From Punctularia strigosozonata HHB-11173 SS5 (taxonomy: Eukaryota > Basidiomycota > Agaricomycetes > Corticiales > Punctulariaceae): DNA of 64,000 bases. The stretch covers positions 442,084-506,083 of the forward strand of contig NW_006767445.1 of the NCBI RefSeq assembly GCF_000264995.1, in the 5' to 3' direction. Shown in pieces: positions 43,990 to 53,816 of this stretch. A program made the position numbers and the translations under genes. The stretch's first letter is position 1. Each line of letters starts with the position of its first letter. The notes under the pieces were generated by a model, which was given only the letters and a program-made list of their open reading frames with translations, did not search any database and was not told where the DNA came from.

Positions 43990-45381
43990 ATGAATCGCAA
44001 CCCGTTCAGCCCCGTCCGGCGGCTGCAGCCTCTACTCAATTTCCTCAAGCCGAAGACCGCCCCGCACCACGCCGTTCCGGCCACCCCGCCTCACGCTCGC
44101 GGCCACAAGCGCAGCCGCACCGAAGGCCTGCCTGCCCGCGCCTGCCGCACTCCGCCGCACCGCGTCGCCCTGCAGCACCTCGACACCTCGCGCGACGCGA
44201 TCGTGATCACCGCGCTCGCCGCTTTCCCGTTCTGCTGCCACGAGGACCTGGTCACGATGGCCCGCGCGCAACTCGTCGACGTCGCGCTCGCGCTCAACGC
44301 GAGCTTGCCTGGCCCCATGCAAATCGATGTGAACCCGGCGCGGGGTGAAGGCGCCATCCGGCGGGCGATCGAGGTGGTCGTCGGGCTGAGGGAGAAGGAA
44401 GCTCTTCCAGAACGAGCTAGGGAACGCGGGGCGGGCAAGGGCGGCGTTCGTGGGCCGCCGATAGCGGCGAGGAGCGTCAAGCATGGGCACGGGCGAACGC
44501 AATCGCTGGATGTGGAGGCTCTGGCGCGTATCGAATCGCAAGGCTTGAAGATAAGGCCGCCACGCACGCCGCAGAGCGCGGAGTCTCCGCCCGACAGGAA
44601 GCGCAAGCGGACGCGCGTAGGAGGAGCCCAGACGGGCTTGGCAATATACACCGCGGCGAGCGGACCGGGAGACAGCGCGCGGCTACACATCCTTGCGGAA
44701 GCGGAGGAAGACGCGGACATGGACGACGGCGGGGAAGGGACCGGTATTTGGGATCTTGGAGAGGTCAGGCCGGTGAAGAGGCAGCGGAGCGAGGGTGAGC
44801 GGCAGTGGGAGAGAGTGCGGGAGGGCGAGACGACGCCGACGCCAGCGCCGCGTCAGGCGCGACCTCGCAAAGACGCGCTCCGAAGCGGCGCCCACCGCCG
44901 CACGATGTCGCAGCCCATCTTCGTTGCGTCTGTTGCAGGCGACGCCAAGCTCTCGCTGGAGGCCCTGAAGACCGGGGCAGATCGCACGTTCGTAGGATCG
45001 GCGATGGGTAGTCGGATTCGGCCCAAATCGCGTATGGGACTGACGTCGACCCCGAAGATGGGACACGCTCGGTCGTCGTCCGTCCACGTCAAGAAGAAGT
45101 CCGTGCCGGCGACGTATGGGCTACACGCCCGCGAGCCTGCAACGTGGCGGGCCCAGCGGTCCCCTTGGAGGATGGGCAGTTCCAGTCCTGGGCAACAGGC
45201 GGACGAGGCCGCCCCCTACCCAAGCGACGATTCAGACATCTTCGAGCGCGGCAGGGAGCTAGCGTTGTTGGCCGCAGAGGCGCAACGTCTGTTGGCTGGC
45301 CTGGAAGAAATGAGAATGTCAACTGCGATGGATCAGGGCGGAGCGCGTTCGCGTTCTGACTCGGACGCGAGCATGTCGTAG
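43990..45381 (+). CDS. Unrecognised Arg/Ser-rich protein (463 residues, single exon)
   Basis: Long open frame with strong GC3 bias, starting MNRNPFSPVRRLQPLLNFLK, so it is very likely a real gene. I do not recognise a family. Visible parts: a basic N-terminus; a short helical region near residues 65-130 (DAIVITALAAFPFCCHEDLV); several basic clusters that could act as nuclear localisation signals (PPDRKRKRTRVGG; RPVKRQRSEGERQW); an acidic patch (EAEEDADMDDGGEG); Ser-rich stretches; and a C-terminal helix ELALLAAEAQRLLAGLEEMR before a Ser/Asp tail. Most of it is likely disordered. A nuclear location is inferred from the basic clusters only. Confidence 0.7.
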   Translation: MNRNPFSPVRRLQPLLNFLKPKTAPHHAVPATPPHARGHKRSRTEGLPARACRTPPHRVALQHLDTSRDAIVITALAAFPFCCHEDLVTMARAQLVDVALALNASLPGPMQIDVNPARGEGAIRRAIEVVVGLREKEALPERARERGAGKGGVRGPPIAARSVKHGHGRTQSLDVEALARIESQGLKIRPPRTPQSAESPPDRKRKRTRVGGAQTGLAIYTAASGPGDSARLHILAEAEEDADMDDGGEGTGIWDLGEVRPVKRQRSEGERQWERVREGETTPTPAPRQARPRKDALRSGAHRRTMSQPIFVASVAGDAKLSLEALKTGADRTFVGSAMGSRIRPKSRMGLTSTPKMGHARSSSVHVKKKSVPATYGLHAREPATWRAQRSPWRMGSSSPGQQADEAAPYPSDDSDIFERGRELALLAAEAQRLLAGLEEMRMSTAMDQGGARSRSDSDASMS

Positions 45382-45699
45382 CCGTAACGGGGTCGCCATT
45401 TACTGGGTTTTGGTCTACGTCAATACTTTGGGTTTCATGGTATCCGTCTCTCACTCCTTCTGTGGTATGTACAAGTTTGCGCGCTCGAGCCGCCGTCTGC
45501 CTATACCAGATCCGTAGCCTGGCTCACAAACCGAAAAGCAAGGAACGACTGCGATTTACACGGATACTCAGCAAGCTCGATCTTCCACGTGGCCCTCTTT
45601 ACCTCCTCCCCAGATGTATCGTGGAGTGGTTCAGCTGCCTTGAGCCAGAAAACGTCTCAGGCAGCGACGAATGCCCATGTGTATGCACCTTGCTACCGA
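45382..45699. other. Convergent spacer
   Basis: Lies between the 3' ends of the unrecognised protein gene and LRR gene 1. Nothing recognised. Confidence 0.6.
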
Positions 45700-46416
45700 T
45701 TACAAATAACCCGCACGCAATTGCTCCGCTTTTTCCCTCTCCTTTTCCTTAGTCTGTCTCTTGGTCCAGGCCCATTTGACCGTGTCCGAGCACTGGCCGT
45801 CCACGATGAATCCATTGAGCTCGAGCCTGTGGGATTGTGCCAGGATGGCGTTGACGTAGAACTCGCTCGCGTGCACGGAACGCAGGTGGAGCGTTTTGAG
45901 CGAGGAGAAACCCACGTACGGCTTGGGCTCCCCGTTGATCTGTGTCTCCCCCCGCACCGCCTGGGCGCCCAAGAGGGCTTCGAACACGGCCGTGGAATTG
46001 ACTTGCCGGTCGGCTTCGAGGCCCTCGAGAACTAGAGTCTGGACATGCGGGGCGGCGAAGAGCGAGATGAACCGCAGCGCTTGGATGTCGGACGAGTAGC
46101 CGATCCTGAGGTGTCGCAGGCGAGGGAGGAGGACCGTGCGGGGCGCGCGCTCGGCGCGCGAGAGGTCGCCGTCGAGTCGAAGGACCTCGAGCGTGTCGGA
46201 GCAGGCGGATAGGACGCCGATCAGCTGGTCGCCGGAGGGCATCTCCTCTTCGTAAAGCCCGGTAATTTTCAGCTCGCGGAGCCCGCGGAAGGTATCGAGC
46301 GCGTTCCAGTAGACGCTGTTGGCGTTCCAGTGAGTGCTATTATTGACGCTCCAGCGAGGGCTGTCGGCGTGCCATTGAGCGTTGTTGCTGATCCAGTGGA
46401 CGCTGTTGGAAGTCAT
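45700..46416 (-). CDS. Short LRR protein 1, F-box/LRR-derived, with heptad repeats
   Basis: Single exon, 238 residues. Most of it is leucine-rich: FRGLRELKITGLYEEEMPSG, CSDTLEVLRLDGDLSR, LLPRLRHLRIGYSSDIQALR, HVQTLVLEGLEADRQVNS, FSSLKTLHLRSVHASEFYVN. The same order of repeats is found in the C-terminal half of the F-box/LRR gene at 58.9 kb, but the F-box is absent. Residues 4-39 are five imperfect seven-residue repeats around Trp (NSVHWIS-type units). The C-terminus is basic and charged (TKRQTKEKEREKAEQ). It may be a truncated paralog or a secondary gene. It pairs with LRR gene 2 about 430 bp away. Confidence 0.6.
   Translation of the reverse strand: MTSNSVHWISNNAQWHADSPRWSVNNSTHWNANSVYWNALDTFRGLRELKITGLYEEEMPSGDQLIGVLSACSDTLEVLRLDGDLSRAERAPRTVLLPRLRHLRIGYSSDIQALRFISLFAAPHVQTLVLEGLEADRQVNSTAVFEALLGAQAVRGETQINGEPKPYVGFSSLKTLHLRSVHASEFYVNAILAQSHRLELNGFIVDGQCSDTVKWAWTKRQTKEKEREKAEQLRAGYL
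46300..46407 (-). repeat. Trp-containing heptapeptide repeat inside LRR gene 1
   Basis: Five units of 21 (one of 24) nt encode NSVHWIS, NNAQWHA, DSPRWSV, NNSTHWNA and NSVYWNA. Trp recurs every 7-8 residues. The last unit corresponds to the single NWNA found in LRR gene 2. Confidence 0.75.
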
Positions 46417-46845
46417 CTGCGCGGGATGGTGGGAGAGGGAGGATGGGCGCGGGCAAGGGCAAGGGCAAGGAACGGGAGCGACGAATAGGTTACGGCGACT
46501 TACTCTTCAGCTCGGGACTATAGAGAAACTCGGTACATTGTGGCCCTTCCAAGCTCTCGGCCACATGGTGTGACGGATTATGTGCGAGCTGGAGACAAGG
46601 CCACAGCCGCAAGGACAGCAGCGGCGCGTGGCATAGACCCACTGTGTGGCTTTGGCACCAAGGATGTCGATAGACAAAGGGCAGCAAGGTCCACACGAGA
46701 AGGCAATGCAAGTCGTTCAGTGTTAAAGGAGTTTCAACGTCTTGAAAGTTGGCAGGGAAGATAGGTATATAGTCAGGTCGACAAGTTATTGGGACTACCG
46801 ACGGTTCTAAGGGCGGCGATCAGCAGCGCATTCCCTAGGGTGGTA
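46417..46845. other. Spacer between LRR genes 1 and 2
   Basis: Promoter side of LRR gene 1 and 3' flank of LRR gene 2. No other gene seen. Confidence 0.55.
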
Positions 46846-47541
46846 TCAATATTCCGCGATTCTTTCCCTTTGCTTGGTCCCGTATTCCCATTCCTTATGC
46901 ACCGCGCGGACCACCTCCGAGCAGTCCTCCGCGACAAAGTTCTCGAGCCTCAGGCATGACATCAAGACGAGCATCAACTCGGTTTGGGCCGAGTGCACGA
47001 AGCGTAGGTGGAGCGTTTTGAGCGAGGACAGGGACAGATACGGGACGGTGGTCCACCAGGACGCGGACGCCGAACTGCTGTCGGACTTGTACAAGTGATC
47101 GAAGACGTTCGTCGAGTCGACGGGCGGCGCGCCGGGCCGGACGACGCGGTGGCCTTCGAGGAACAGCGCTTGGAGATGGGGGGCTGATATGAGCGAGAGG
47201 GTGCGGAGAGCGGCGGTGCCGGAGGCGAAGCCGAGGTGGAGGTCGTGTAGGAGCGGGAGCCAGACCGTCAGAGATGGGAATTCTGGTGGCGATACGTCGA
47301 TCCGGAGGACTTGGAGGGTCGAGGCGCAGGCGTCGAGGATGCGGAGAAGCTGGTCGCTGGAGGGACGGCGGTCGTGGGGGATGTCCGTGATACGGAGCGC
47401 TTGTAAGCCCTCGAAGTGGGCGAGCGGGGCGTTCCAGTTGGCAGCGCCGTGGATCCTGAGTGTTTTCGGCTCCGCGGGCGTCGAAATGCGCTGGTACCCG
47501 TCCTGTCCATGGGCAATCGGATCAGTGTCCCCCGTCACCAT
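46846..47541 (-). CDS. Short LRR protein 2, F-box/LRR-derived
   Basis: Single exon, 231 residues, paralog of LRR gene 1. Blocks run in the same order: NWNAPLAHFEGLQALRITDI, RRPSSDQLLRILDACASTLQ, PLLHDLHLGFASGTAALRTL, LISAPHLQALFLEGHRVV and LSLSSLKTLHLRFVHSAQTE. No F-box is present upstream in frame. It ends in a charged tail (TKQRERIAEY) like its neighbour. As the two genes keep the same start and end relative to the repeats, the truncation of the F-box probably came before their duplication. A function as an isolated LRR is not known. Confidence 0.6.
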   Translation of the reverse strand: MVTGDTDPIAHGQDGYQRISTPAEPKTLRIHGAANWNAPLAHFEGLQALRITDIPHDRRPSSDQLLRILDACASTLQVLRIDVSPPEFPSLTVWLPLLHDLHLGFASGTAALRTLSLISAPHLQALFLEGHRVVRPGAPPVDSTNVFDHLYKSDSSSASASWWTTVPYLSLSSLKTLHLRFVHSAQTELMLVLMSCLRLENFVAEDCSEVVRAVHKEWEYGTKQRERIAEY

Positions 47542-48949
47542 CTATGAGACAAGAATGTTGCGAACCGGGCGAGTGGCGGGCGTAGATTGTCCGCGATAGA
47601 AAATGTTTCCGAAATTCATTTTGCGCTGACTCGAAGCAGAGGCTCAAAGACAGATACAGGCAGGGATGAATTTTGGTACGGTGATTGAGTTGTTGGTTGC
47701 GATTCCACCCGGAGATTGTGCTGGCAAAGACCAAGATATAAGTACTGTCTGCGCATTGTGTGCCTCTTCTCTTTTGTCGGCCGCGCAGTGTGTGGCCCTT
47801 TGTGATCTCGCGCCAACCTGAGACAAGGCTCGCCGAGGTATGGCAGCATATCGAGTGCGCAGATGCATCAGAGAGACAATGGCAGTCGGGGCCTGTTGAG
47901 TATGTTACGCACAGGGATGAACTTGCAAGGCCAAGTCCGTTCAGAAAAGTACTGAAGCCTGAGGGGGCCACAGCCTGCGTACAATGCAACGGACAGCAGA
48001 CGTTCAGGCTCGGGGACAGAAGCGAGTCAGGAGCTGAAATGAGGGTTGCCTTGTCATCCCGTATCCCAAGGGTCTTAGCTGCATTGTACGTGTACGGTCA
48101 GCAGATGAACGATGTCAGAAAGATCCGGGAGATGATGTTGCATCGTGAGTGTTGTGGACTGAGGGAAGAGACGATGGCCGGCCGGCAGAGCGGCCGCGTT
48201 CGCGGAGTCGGTCGGACCTCCGAACTCGTGACATTGAGCATGCACAAAGATGGTGTCGCCCCTATTGTATGGCCTCTGCCCATGATCCGTTCCTCGACCT
48301 CCTAAATCAATCCATTCCGCGGCTCTCTCAGCCTTAGGAACAGCATCACAGGTCAGACCAGACATCCACAATTGCAGTCAATCTAGATACCACAGCCCAC
48401 GTTCCTCTTGTCGTCCCGTCGCCGTTCCGATAATCCGATACTTACGCCGCGGACTTGACTTTGTCTTACCAACCCATCCATCGCACTATCTTTCGAAACG
48501 TCTCTGCTCCTATCTACGATGTATAGGAGATTAGGAGATGGCTCACGCTCCGGTGTTCTATCCGCGCTCGAGAACTCGCGCCACTCTCATGAACGAGACC
48601 CAAGTATAGCCGGGAATCCAGAACCGAGACCCCACTGCATGCATGCGTGCGACCGGTTTCTATTCAGCAACGCTCCAGAGGTTAACGTTTCCGGCAGGCA
48701 TGGACGGGAGCATATCCGTGGCGGGTCGATCACCGGGTCTCAGGACGAACGTGGTTACGTGCCTAAATCCGTGTTCGCCGCTTTTGGGGTTGGGGATGGG
48801 AATACCGCGCATTTCACTCACTGGGGGAGGGGGGTTCATTTCAGGCCCGCGCCGATATATTATGAAGCTCCGTAATGGTTCGAGATTGCTGTAAGCCTAT
48901 AGCGCCCTCCCCAGTGTCGAGAGCTCCTTCATCTTCTCCTCCCTCCGTA
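47542..48949. other. Intergenic, 1.4 kb
   Basis: No gene recognised. Open frames at 47760-48305 and 48519-48875 (plus strand) lack familiar motifs, typical codon bias or plausible splice extensions. Confidence 0.45.
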
Positions 48950-49416
48950 ATGGACCTGTGCGCCGTCATCGCGCACCTGCTCGACCTCGTGCTCTTCTGC
49001 CTCCTCTCCTATGCCGCGTCTCGATCTCCACTACGCACCGTGTTCGGCCTTATATGTTGCGCGATCGTAGCCGTCGTCTTCGTCGTGCTCGCCAAGCAGC
49101 GTTCGTCACGGCACGCACGGAGTACCGCTACGATATCTACCTCTGCGCCCACGCGTCCGCGGGTGAACATGCGAGTTCTTCCTTCACTTGCTCAGAGAGT
49201 GAGATGTTGATACAGCGCTCGTCTAGCAGTAATACACGACGATCCTCCATGCCATCCATCCTGAAACGCCTCGAGCTCCCTCCACGGACGGTGCTCTACG
49301 ACTACCTTGGCCTCGTAGCGGACACAAAGACCACACCGCGCACCGCACGGGCGAAATCAGACCCGGACGTGATCCTTAGGCGTCGGCCCAGTCGCGCGGC
49401 CTTCTCGTCATGTTGA
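48950..49416 (+). CDS. Small two-helix membrane protein, unrecognised
   Basis: Exons 48950-49162 and 49216-49416 with a 53-nt GT-AG intron give 137 residues. The N-terminus is two hydrophobic helices in tandem, VIAHLLDLVLFCLLSYAA and FGLICCAIVAVVFVVLA, joined by a short basic turn. The rest is a Ser/Arg-rich cytosolic-type tail with a short ordered-looking segment (ILKRLELPPRTVLYDYLGLV). No family recognised. Without splicing the frame stops at 49210. The choice of the spliced form rests on intron quality and on the conserved-looking tail. Confidence 0.5.
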
Positions 49417-49847
49417 ACGAACCCCGTCACGAACTTGCCACATCTCGTACGCGCGCAGTTATCGTTGCTCACCTCAATCGCGACGCTCACCTTCTCCCAG
49501 TTATCTCACGTTACTTATCCTATTCTAATCGCCATATTGTATCAATAGAAGGTGTACGCGAATGCCGTGAGGGGCGCGGCGCTCTTTCTCTTGGGATGTT
49601 ATGATTGTATGATAATCGGGACATTGGTCGTTTCGCAGTCGCTACTGCTCGGACGTGAGGCTGCTCAATGCGTATTTATCGGCAGAGAGAGAGGGCTGCA
49701 GCAAAAGAGAATTTGAGCAAAGCCGATCTTCCTTATCTTATCATCTTACGCGCTCGAGATCTCGCGCTTCGCCTGTGACCTTCACCACCTTCAGTTCCAC
49801 TTTCATATCCGCACCGCTCATACACTGCCGACTACACGAACCATCTC
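49417..49847. other. Intergenic upstream of the phosphotransferase-like gene
   Basis: No gene seen; an A/T-rich part near 49500-49620. Confidence 0.55.
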
Positions 49848-51104
49848 ATGGCCTCACGAGCCCCGCAAGTAACGCTCGAGCAAGCGCAAAAGATCGTCGA
49901 CCACCACCGAGGCGAGCACACACCTATCACCTCGTTCGAAGAGGTCACAGAGCTCGGCGACATCACGTACGTATTACATCCTCCGCCAACCTCTCCGGAC
50001 TCCCTAGCACACCCCAATCGCGGCATTCCCCCGCTCAACACGCGATATAAACACAGGTGCCCCACGACGTCGATATACACCATCCACACCTCCTCCCCCT
50101 CCCCCTCCCCCTCCTCAGAACCCACCGCAGGAACGGCGCACTCGTACGTGCTCAAAGCCTCCCCGCCCCGTCCCTCGCCCGCGCCCGACATCCTCGCCGG
50201 CAACCCGCTGTCCGCCGAGCTCGCCCTCCTCCACCAGCTCGCGACCCGCCTGCCCCCCTCCGTCCCCGTCCCCCGCGCGCTCGCCCACTCCTCGTCCTGC
50301 TCTCAGCTCGTGCCGTTCGAGTTCCTGCTCCTCTCCCATCCTTCCCCTCCCTCTCCCCCAACTTCCCAAACCACGAAGACCAAGACCGGGAAGACCGAGC
50401 TGCGCACGCTCGCCTCCCTCCGCCGCGCCGGCGCGCTCTCCGCGCGCCACGCCGTCCTGCTCGACCTCCGCCTCGGGACGTACCTCAAAGCGCTGCACGC
50501 GCTCGACCACGATTTCTTCGGCTTGCCGGACACGCCCGCGGCCGAGCAGGCGTACAGCTGGCAGGAGGCGGTCACGCTCATGCTCGAGGAGGCGCTCGCC
50601 GCGTTGGAGGAGGAGGAGGAGGAGGAGGAGGAGGAGGAAAAGGACGGGAGGATCGACGTCGGGAGCGTCAGGAAGAGCCTCGGGCGCGCGATCGGGTTCT
50701 ATCTGTTCGACGACTGCGAGTGGCCGGCGTTCGTCGGGTTCGGGGCGGGGGCCGAGTCGGTGCTCGTCGCGCTTGGGGAGGAAGGGGAGGAAGGGGGGGA
50801 GGGGGAGGAGGAGGAGCCGGAGATCAGGGGTGTCTTGAGCTACGGGCTGGGGAACGCGGTGTGGGGCGATCCGCTGGCGGAGGCGTGGTTCGTCGACCCG
50901 AGCGAGGCGCTGTTGGAGGGGTATGGAGGGAGCCCGGTGGTGTTCCCGAGGCAGAGGACGAAGAGGGTGTGGTATACGCTGCTCGGGGCGTTGGTCGCGC
51001 TCGTGCAGGCTAAGCGGGGGAAAGGCCAGGGAGAGAGGGCGGAGAGGGCGCGGAGGACGGCGAGGGAGTGCGTGGAGGTGTTGAAAGACGCGCCGTGTTA
51101 TTAG
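49848..51104 (+). CDS. Aminoglycoside-phosphotransferase-like (protein-kinase-like fold) protein
   Basis: It starts MASRAPQVTLEQAQKIVDHH. A 90-nt in-frame intron (49967-50056, GTACGT...ACAG) probably splits the first strand block, leaving 388 residues. VLKASPP matches the small-lobe Lys strand, and ELALLHQLATRLPPSVPVPR matches the following helix of fungal APH-like proteins. LLDLRLGTYLKALHALDHDF matches the large-lobe helix and GNAVWGDPLAEAWFVDPSEA the conserved block after the metal-binding Asp. I do not see the catalytic HGDL..N loop or a clear DxD, so it may be inactive. Two acidic runs (a nine-Glu run near residue 255 and GEEGGEGEEEE) expand the large lobe. The substrate is unknown. Confidence 0.6.
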   Translation: MASRAPQVTLEQAQKIVDHHRGEHTPITSFEEVTELGDITYVLHPPPTSPDSLAHPNRGIPPLNTRYKHRCPTTSIYTIHTSSPSPSPSSEPTAGTAHSYVLKASPPRPSPAPDILAGNPLSAELALLHQLATRLPPSVPVPRALAHSSSCSQLVPFEFLLLSHPSPPSPPTSQTTKTKTGKTELRTLASLRRAGALSARHAVLLDLRLGTYLKALHALDHDFFGLPDTPAAEQAYSWQEAVTLMLEEALAALEEEEEEEEEEEKDGRIDVGSVRKSLGRAIGFYLFDDCEWPAFVGFGAGAESVLVALGEEGEEGGEGEEEEPEIRGVLSYGLGNAVWGDPLAEAWFVDPSEALLEGYGGSPVVFPRQRTKRVWYTLLGALVALVQAKRGKGQGERAERARRTARECVEVLKDAPCY

Positions 51105-51172
51105 CTCTGTAGAAAGCAGCATACGTGAGGCTCCGTCGATGCGAGGAGAGAAGGGGAAGGAGAGGGAACGTA

Positions 51173-52069
51173 CTAGCCGGCGATAGGCGTCGACGCCGCG
51201 GACCCCGCGACGGACGAGCTCGGCGGCTCGCCCATCATGACCTCCAGCTCCTCCTCGTCGTTCTCGCTGTCGCTGTCGCTCCCGCTGCCCTCGCTCTCCC
51301 CGCCCTCGGCGGCGGGCGTCGCGCTCGTGTCCGCGTCCCCCATCGCGTCCCGGGCGGCGACGCGCGGGTCCCACTCGAGCTCCTCCGGCTCCTCCTGCTC
51401 GACCTGCACGCGCGAGCGCCAGTCGTACTTGTCGCGGAGCATGTCGACGGCGCGGATGGCGCGCTCGGCGCGCGCGTCGTGTTCGGCCGCGAGCTGGGCG
51501 CATTCGCGCAGGACGGCGTCGTAGGTCGTCCGTGCGGCGTTGGGGGGAGAGGGGAGGAGGACGCCGAGCGAGCCGCGGGTGGTGAGGTGCGCGGCGAGAC
51601 GGCGGACGGTCGCGTTTTCGAGCGCGAGGACGTGCGGGGTTTGCTGTTTGCGGAGGAGGGGGAGGATCTCGGCGTCGAGCTGGGCGTCGGGCATGCCGAC
51701 GGAGGGGTACAGCACGAGGTTTTCGAGGACGTTCGAGGTCTGGGTGTGACGTGAGGTCGGGAAGGAGGACTGGGAGGAGGAGGAGAGGGCGGCGGGGAGG
51801 AGCGAGTTGGAGAAGTTGTGGGTCTGGGAGAGGAGGATGTTGTATTTGGAGAGCAGGTCGGGCCAGGGGGGGAGCGCGTTCTGCCCGTTTTGGTCGATCG
51901 CCGCACGGAGCTGGTCGATGGAGTCGATGATCTGCGTCGCTTTGAACCGGAGGGACTCGAGCGAGGCGACGGGCAGCTGCGACGGGTCGAAGGCGAGCTT
52001 GGGCTGGCCGTCGTTGGCTGGGGCACCGCCGCCGGGTGCGAGCGCGTTGGGTTGAGAGAGGACGTTCAT
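51173..52069 (-). CDS. MED8: Mediator complex subunit MED8
   Basis: Single exon, 298 residues, starting MNVLSQPNALAPGGGAPAND. The Med8 helical domain is clear: LPVASLESLRFKATQIIDSI, DQLRAAIDQNGQNALPPWPD and LLSKYNILLSQTHNFSNSLL, matching the family's coiled bundle. The later block LVLYPSVGMPDAQLDAEILP followed by LLRKQQTPHVLALEN is also a fungal Med8 feature. The C-terminal 70 residues are acidic and Ser-rich (EGSGSDSDSENDEEELEVMM). MED8 belongs to the Mediator head module and bridges activators and RNA polymerase II. It converges with the phosphotransferase-like gene, 68 bp between stops. Confidence 0.88.
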   Translation of the reverse strand: MNVLSQPNALAPGGGAPANDGQPKLAFDPSQLPVASLESLRFKATQIIDSIDQLRAAIDQNGQNALPPWPDLLSKYNILLSQTHNFSNSLLPAALSSSSQSSFPTSRHTQTSNVLENLVLYPSVGMPDAQLDAEILPLLRKQQTPHVLALENATVRRLAAHLTTRGSLGVLLPSPPNAARTTYDAVLRECAQLAAEHDARAERAIRAVDMLRDKYDWRSRVQVEQEEPEELEWDPRVAARDAMGDADTSATPAAEGGESEGSGSDSDSENDEEELEVMMGEPPSSSVAGSAASTPIAG

Positions 52070-52851
52070 ATTCGCGCCTCAAGCTTAAGTCTGGTATCGT
52101 TTTCGTTCAGGCGTTATGAGGAGAAGCGTTAGATTGATTTTATTGTGGTCGCAAGCCGAGGTCAAGAGGCGAAGCGCCCAAGCTTAGAGTTGAGATAGAC
52201 GCTCGTGCATCACGTGGTGAAGATTAGGCGCTCGCTCCGAACGAGCCCTTGCCGAGCCTCCGCGATCGATTCCCGCTGGTGCAAGAAGAATAGATCGGTG
52301 GGAATGAATGGCTTCGAGGCATCGCAGATTCTCTTACACGGCGGAAGGCGCAACATTAGTTCTCGTCAACCTCTGAGCGTCATTGCAGTAACACGAAAGA
52401 GCCGTCCGTTCCCCCGAGGTAATCATCACATCGATCCGAGCCGAATCTACGAGCAAGGTCAGCGATCCAACGAAAGTAAGCCCTGGCAATCTCCCTCTCC
52501 CGATCTCGCGCATTCCAACGATATCAATCGCGCCATCCTACGATACCACAAACGCCCTTCGATTCCGCGCCTCGGGTCGTTCCTCCCACACGTACGCGCG
52601 GCTCCATGTGCATCTTCTGTTGGCTTGGGTCTCCCGGCTGTCCGGCTTTGCCTCCGCCGCGACGATAATCCATGTCGCGCATTGCTAACCCGCTGAGCAA
52701 ATCCGGCCCATACCAGTCACGTGAGTGCATGTATAAGATAGGCGGAGCGCGGGCCAGAGTCCGCGATCGCTGCCCCAGCGATATCTTTGATCTCTTTCCC
52801 TCCCTCACAACAACCCTCCGCATTCCTCGTCCTACTCTCAAAGTCAAAGAA
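52070..52851. other. Divergent promoter region, MED8 and peroxiredoxin
   Basis: No gene recognised. The genes on both sides point away from this stretch. Confidence 0.55.
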
Positions 52852-53816
52852 ATGGCCTCCATCAAAGTCGGCGACACGATCCCGCCCGCGACGTTCACCT
52901 ACATTCCCTACTCGCCCGAGCTCGACGACGCAGTCAGTACCTTCTTCGTACCTCTAAAGTCTTGCCGCGGCGAGCCCCTGATGTGGATGAGGACCTGACC
53001 GAAAGCGCTTGGCCAACTGGCCGTTGATGCAGCTCGCGTGCGGTGTGCCGTCCAAGCTCTCGACCGACGCCTGGAAGGGCAAGAAGGTCGTCCTCTTCTC
53101 CGTCCCCGGCGCTTTCACCGTACGTTTCCAATCCGTTCCCTATCCGACCTGCGTTGACATCTCCATCTTCTGCCCCCATCTGCTTCCCCCATCACTCCGG
53201 CCTCCGCGAACTGGGATCCGTTATCTATATCACGGCGTCGTTATCTTATCGGGCCGGGGCAACCGTATTCTCGATCTTTTCTGCGCCAGCCGACCTGCCA
53301 CCAGCAGCACCTCCCGGGTTACATCAAGCGGTACGACGAGCTGAAGGCGAAGGGCGTCGACGTCGTCGCGGTCGTCGCCGCGAACGACGCCTTCGTGCTC
53401 AGCGGCTGGGCGCGCGTCGAGGGTCTCAAAGATAAGGTAAGCGCATTACGCTCCTCACACGCCCTATCCCTTCCCCTCCCCCCCCTTTCCCTTTCGTCTT
53501 GGCGATGCTACCCATCGCTTACACGACATCGTGATAGATCCTCGCGCTCTCCGACACGGACGCGCAGTGGTCCGCCTCCCTCGGCCTCTCGACCGACCTT
53601 TCCAAGCTCGGCCTCGGCGTGCGCACCAGCCGGTACGCGCTCGTCATCGACGACCTCAAGGTCACCTACATCGGCGTACGTTCCCTTTCCCCCATCCCTG
53701 CCTTTCCCACCCTATCCTACGATTCGCTCACGGTTATTGTTGGTCGATGGATCCAGGTCGAGCCCGCGCCGGGCGTGACCGTGTCCGGCGCCGACGCCGT
53801 GCTCGAGAGCCTGTGA
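52852..53816 (+). CDS. Asp f 3 / PRX5-type peroxiredoxin
   Basis: Five exons (52852-52932, 53033-53119, 53290-53436, 53538-53675, 53757-53816) give 170 residues. It starts MASIKVGDTIPPATFTYIPY. The active site is VVLFSVPGAFTPTCHQQHLP with Cys59 as peroxidatic Cys. The only other Cys is Cys30 (DALACGVP), the same pair of positions as in Aspergillus Asp f 3, so a Cys30-Cys59 disulfide mechanism is likely. Further family marks are VVAANDAFVLSGWARVEG, ILALSDTDAQWSASLGL and GVRTSRYALVIDDLKVTYIG. It reduces hydrogen peroxide and organic hydroperoxides. The end, ADAVLESL, resembles an SKL-like tail only loosely, so peroxisomal targeting is uncertain. Confidence 0.93.

Noticed and set aside
47760-48305. 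181-codon plus-strand open frame
   Set aside because: No domain, and mixed codon use unlike the neighbouring genes.
50115-52082. 655-codon minus-strand open frame opposite the phosphotransferase-like gene and MED8
   Set aside because: It is a GC-rich shadow of two real genes on either strand, made of Arg/Pro/Leu runs with no motif.
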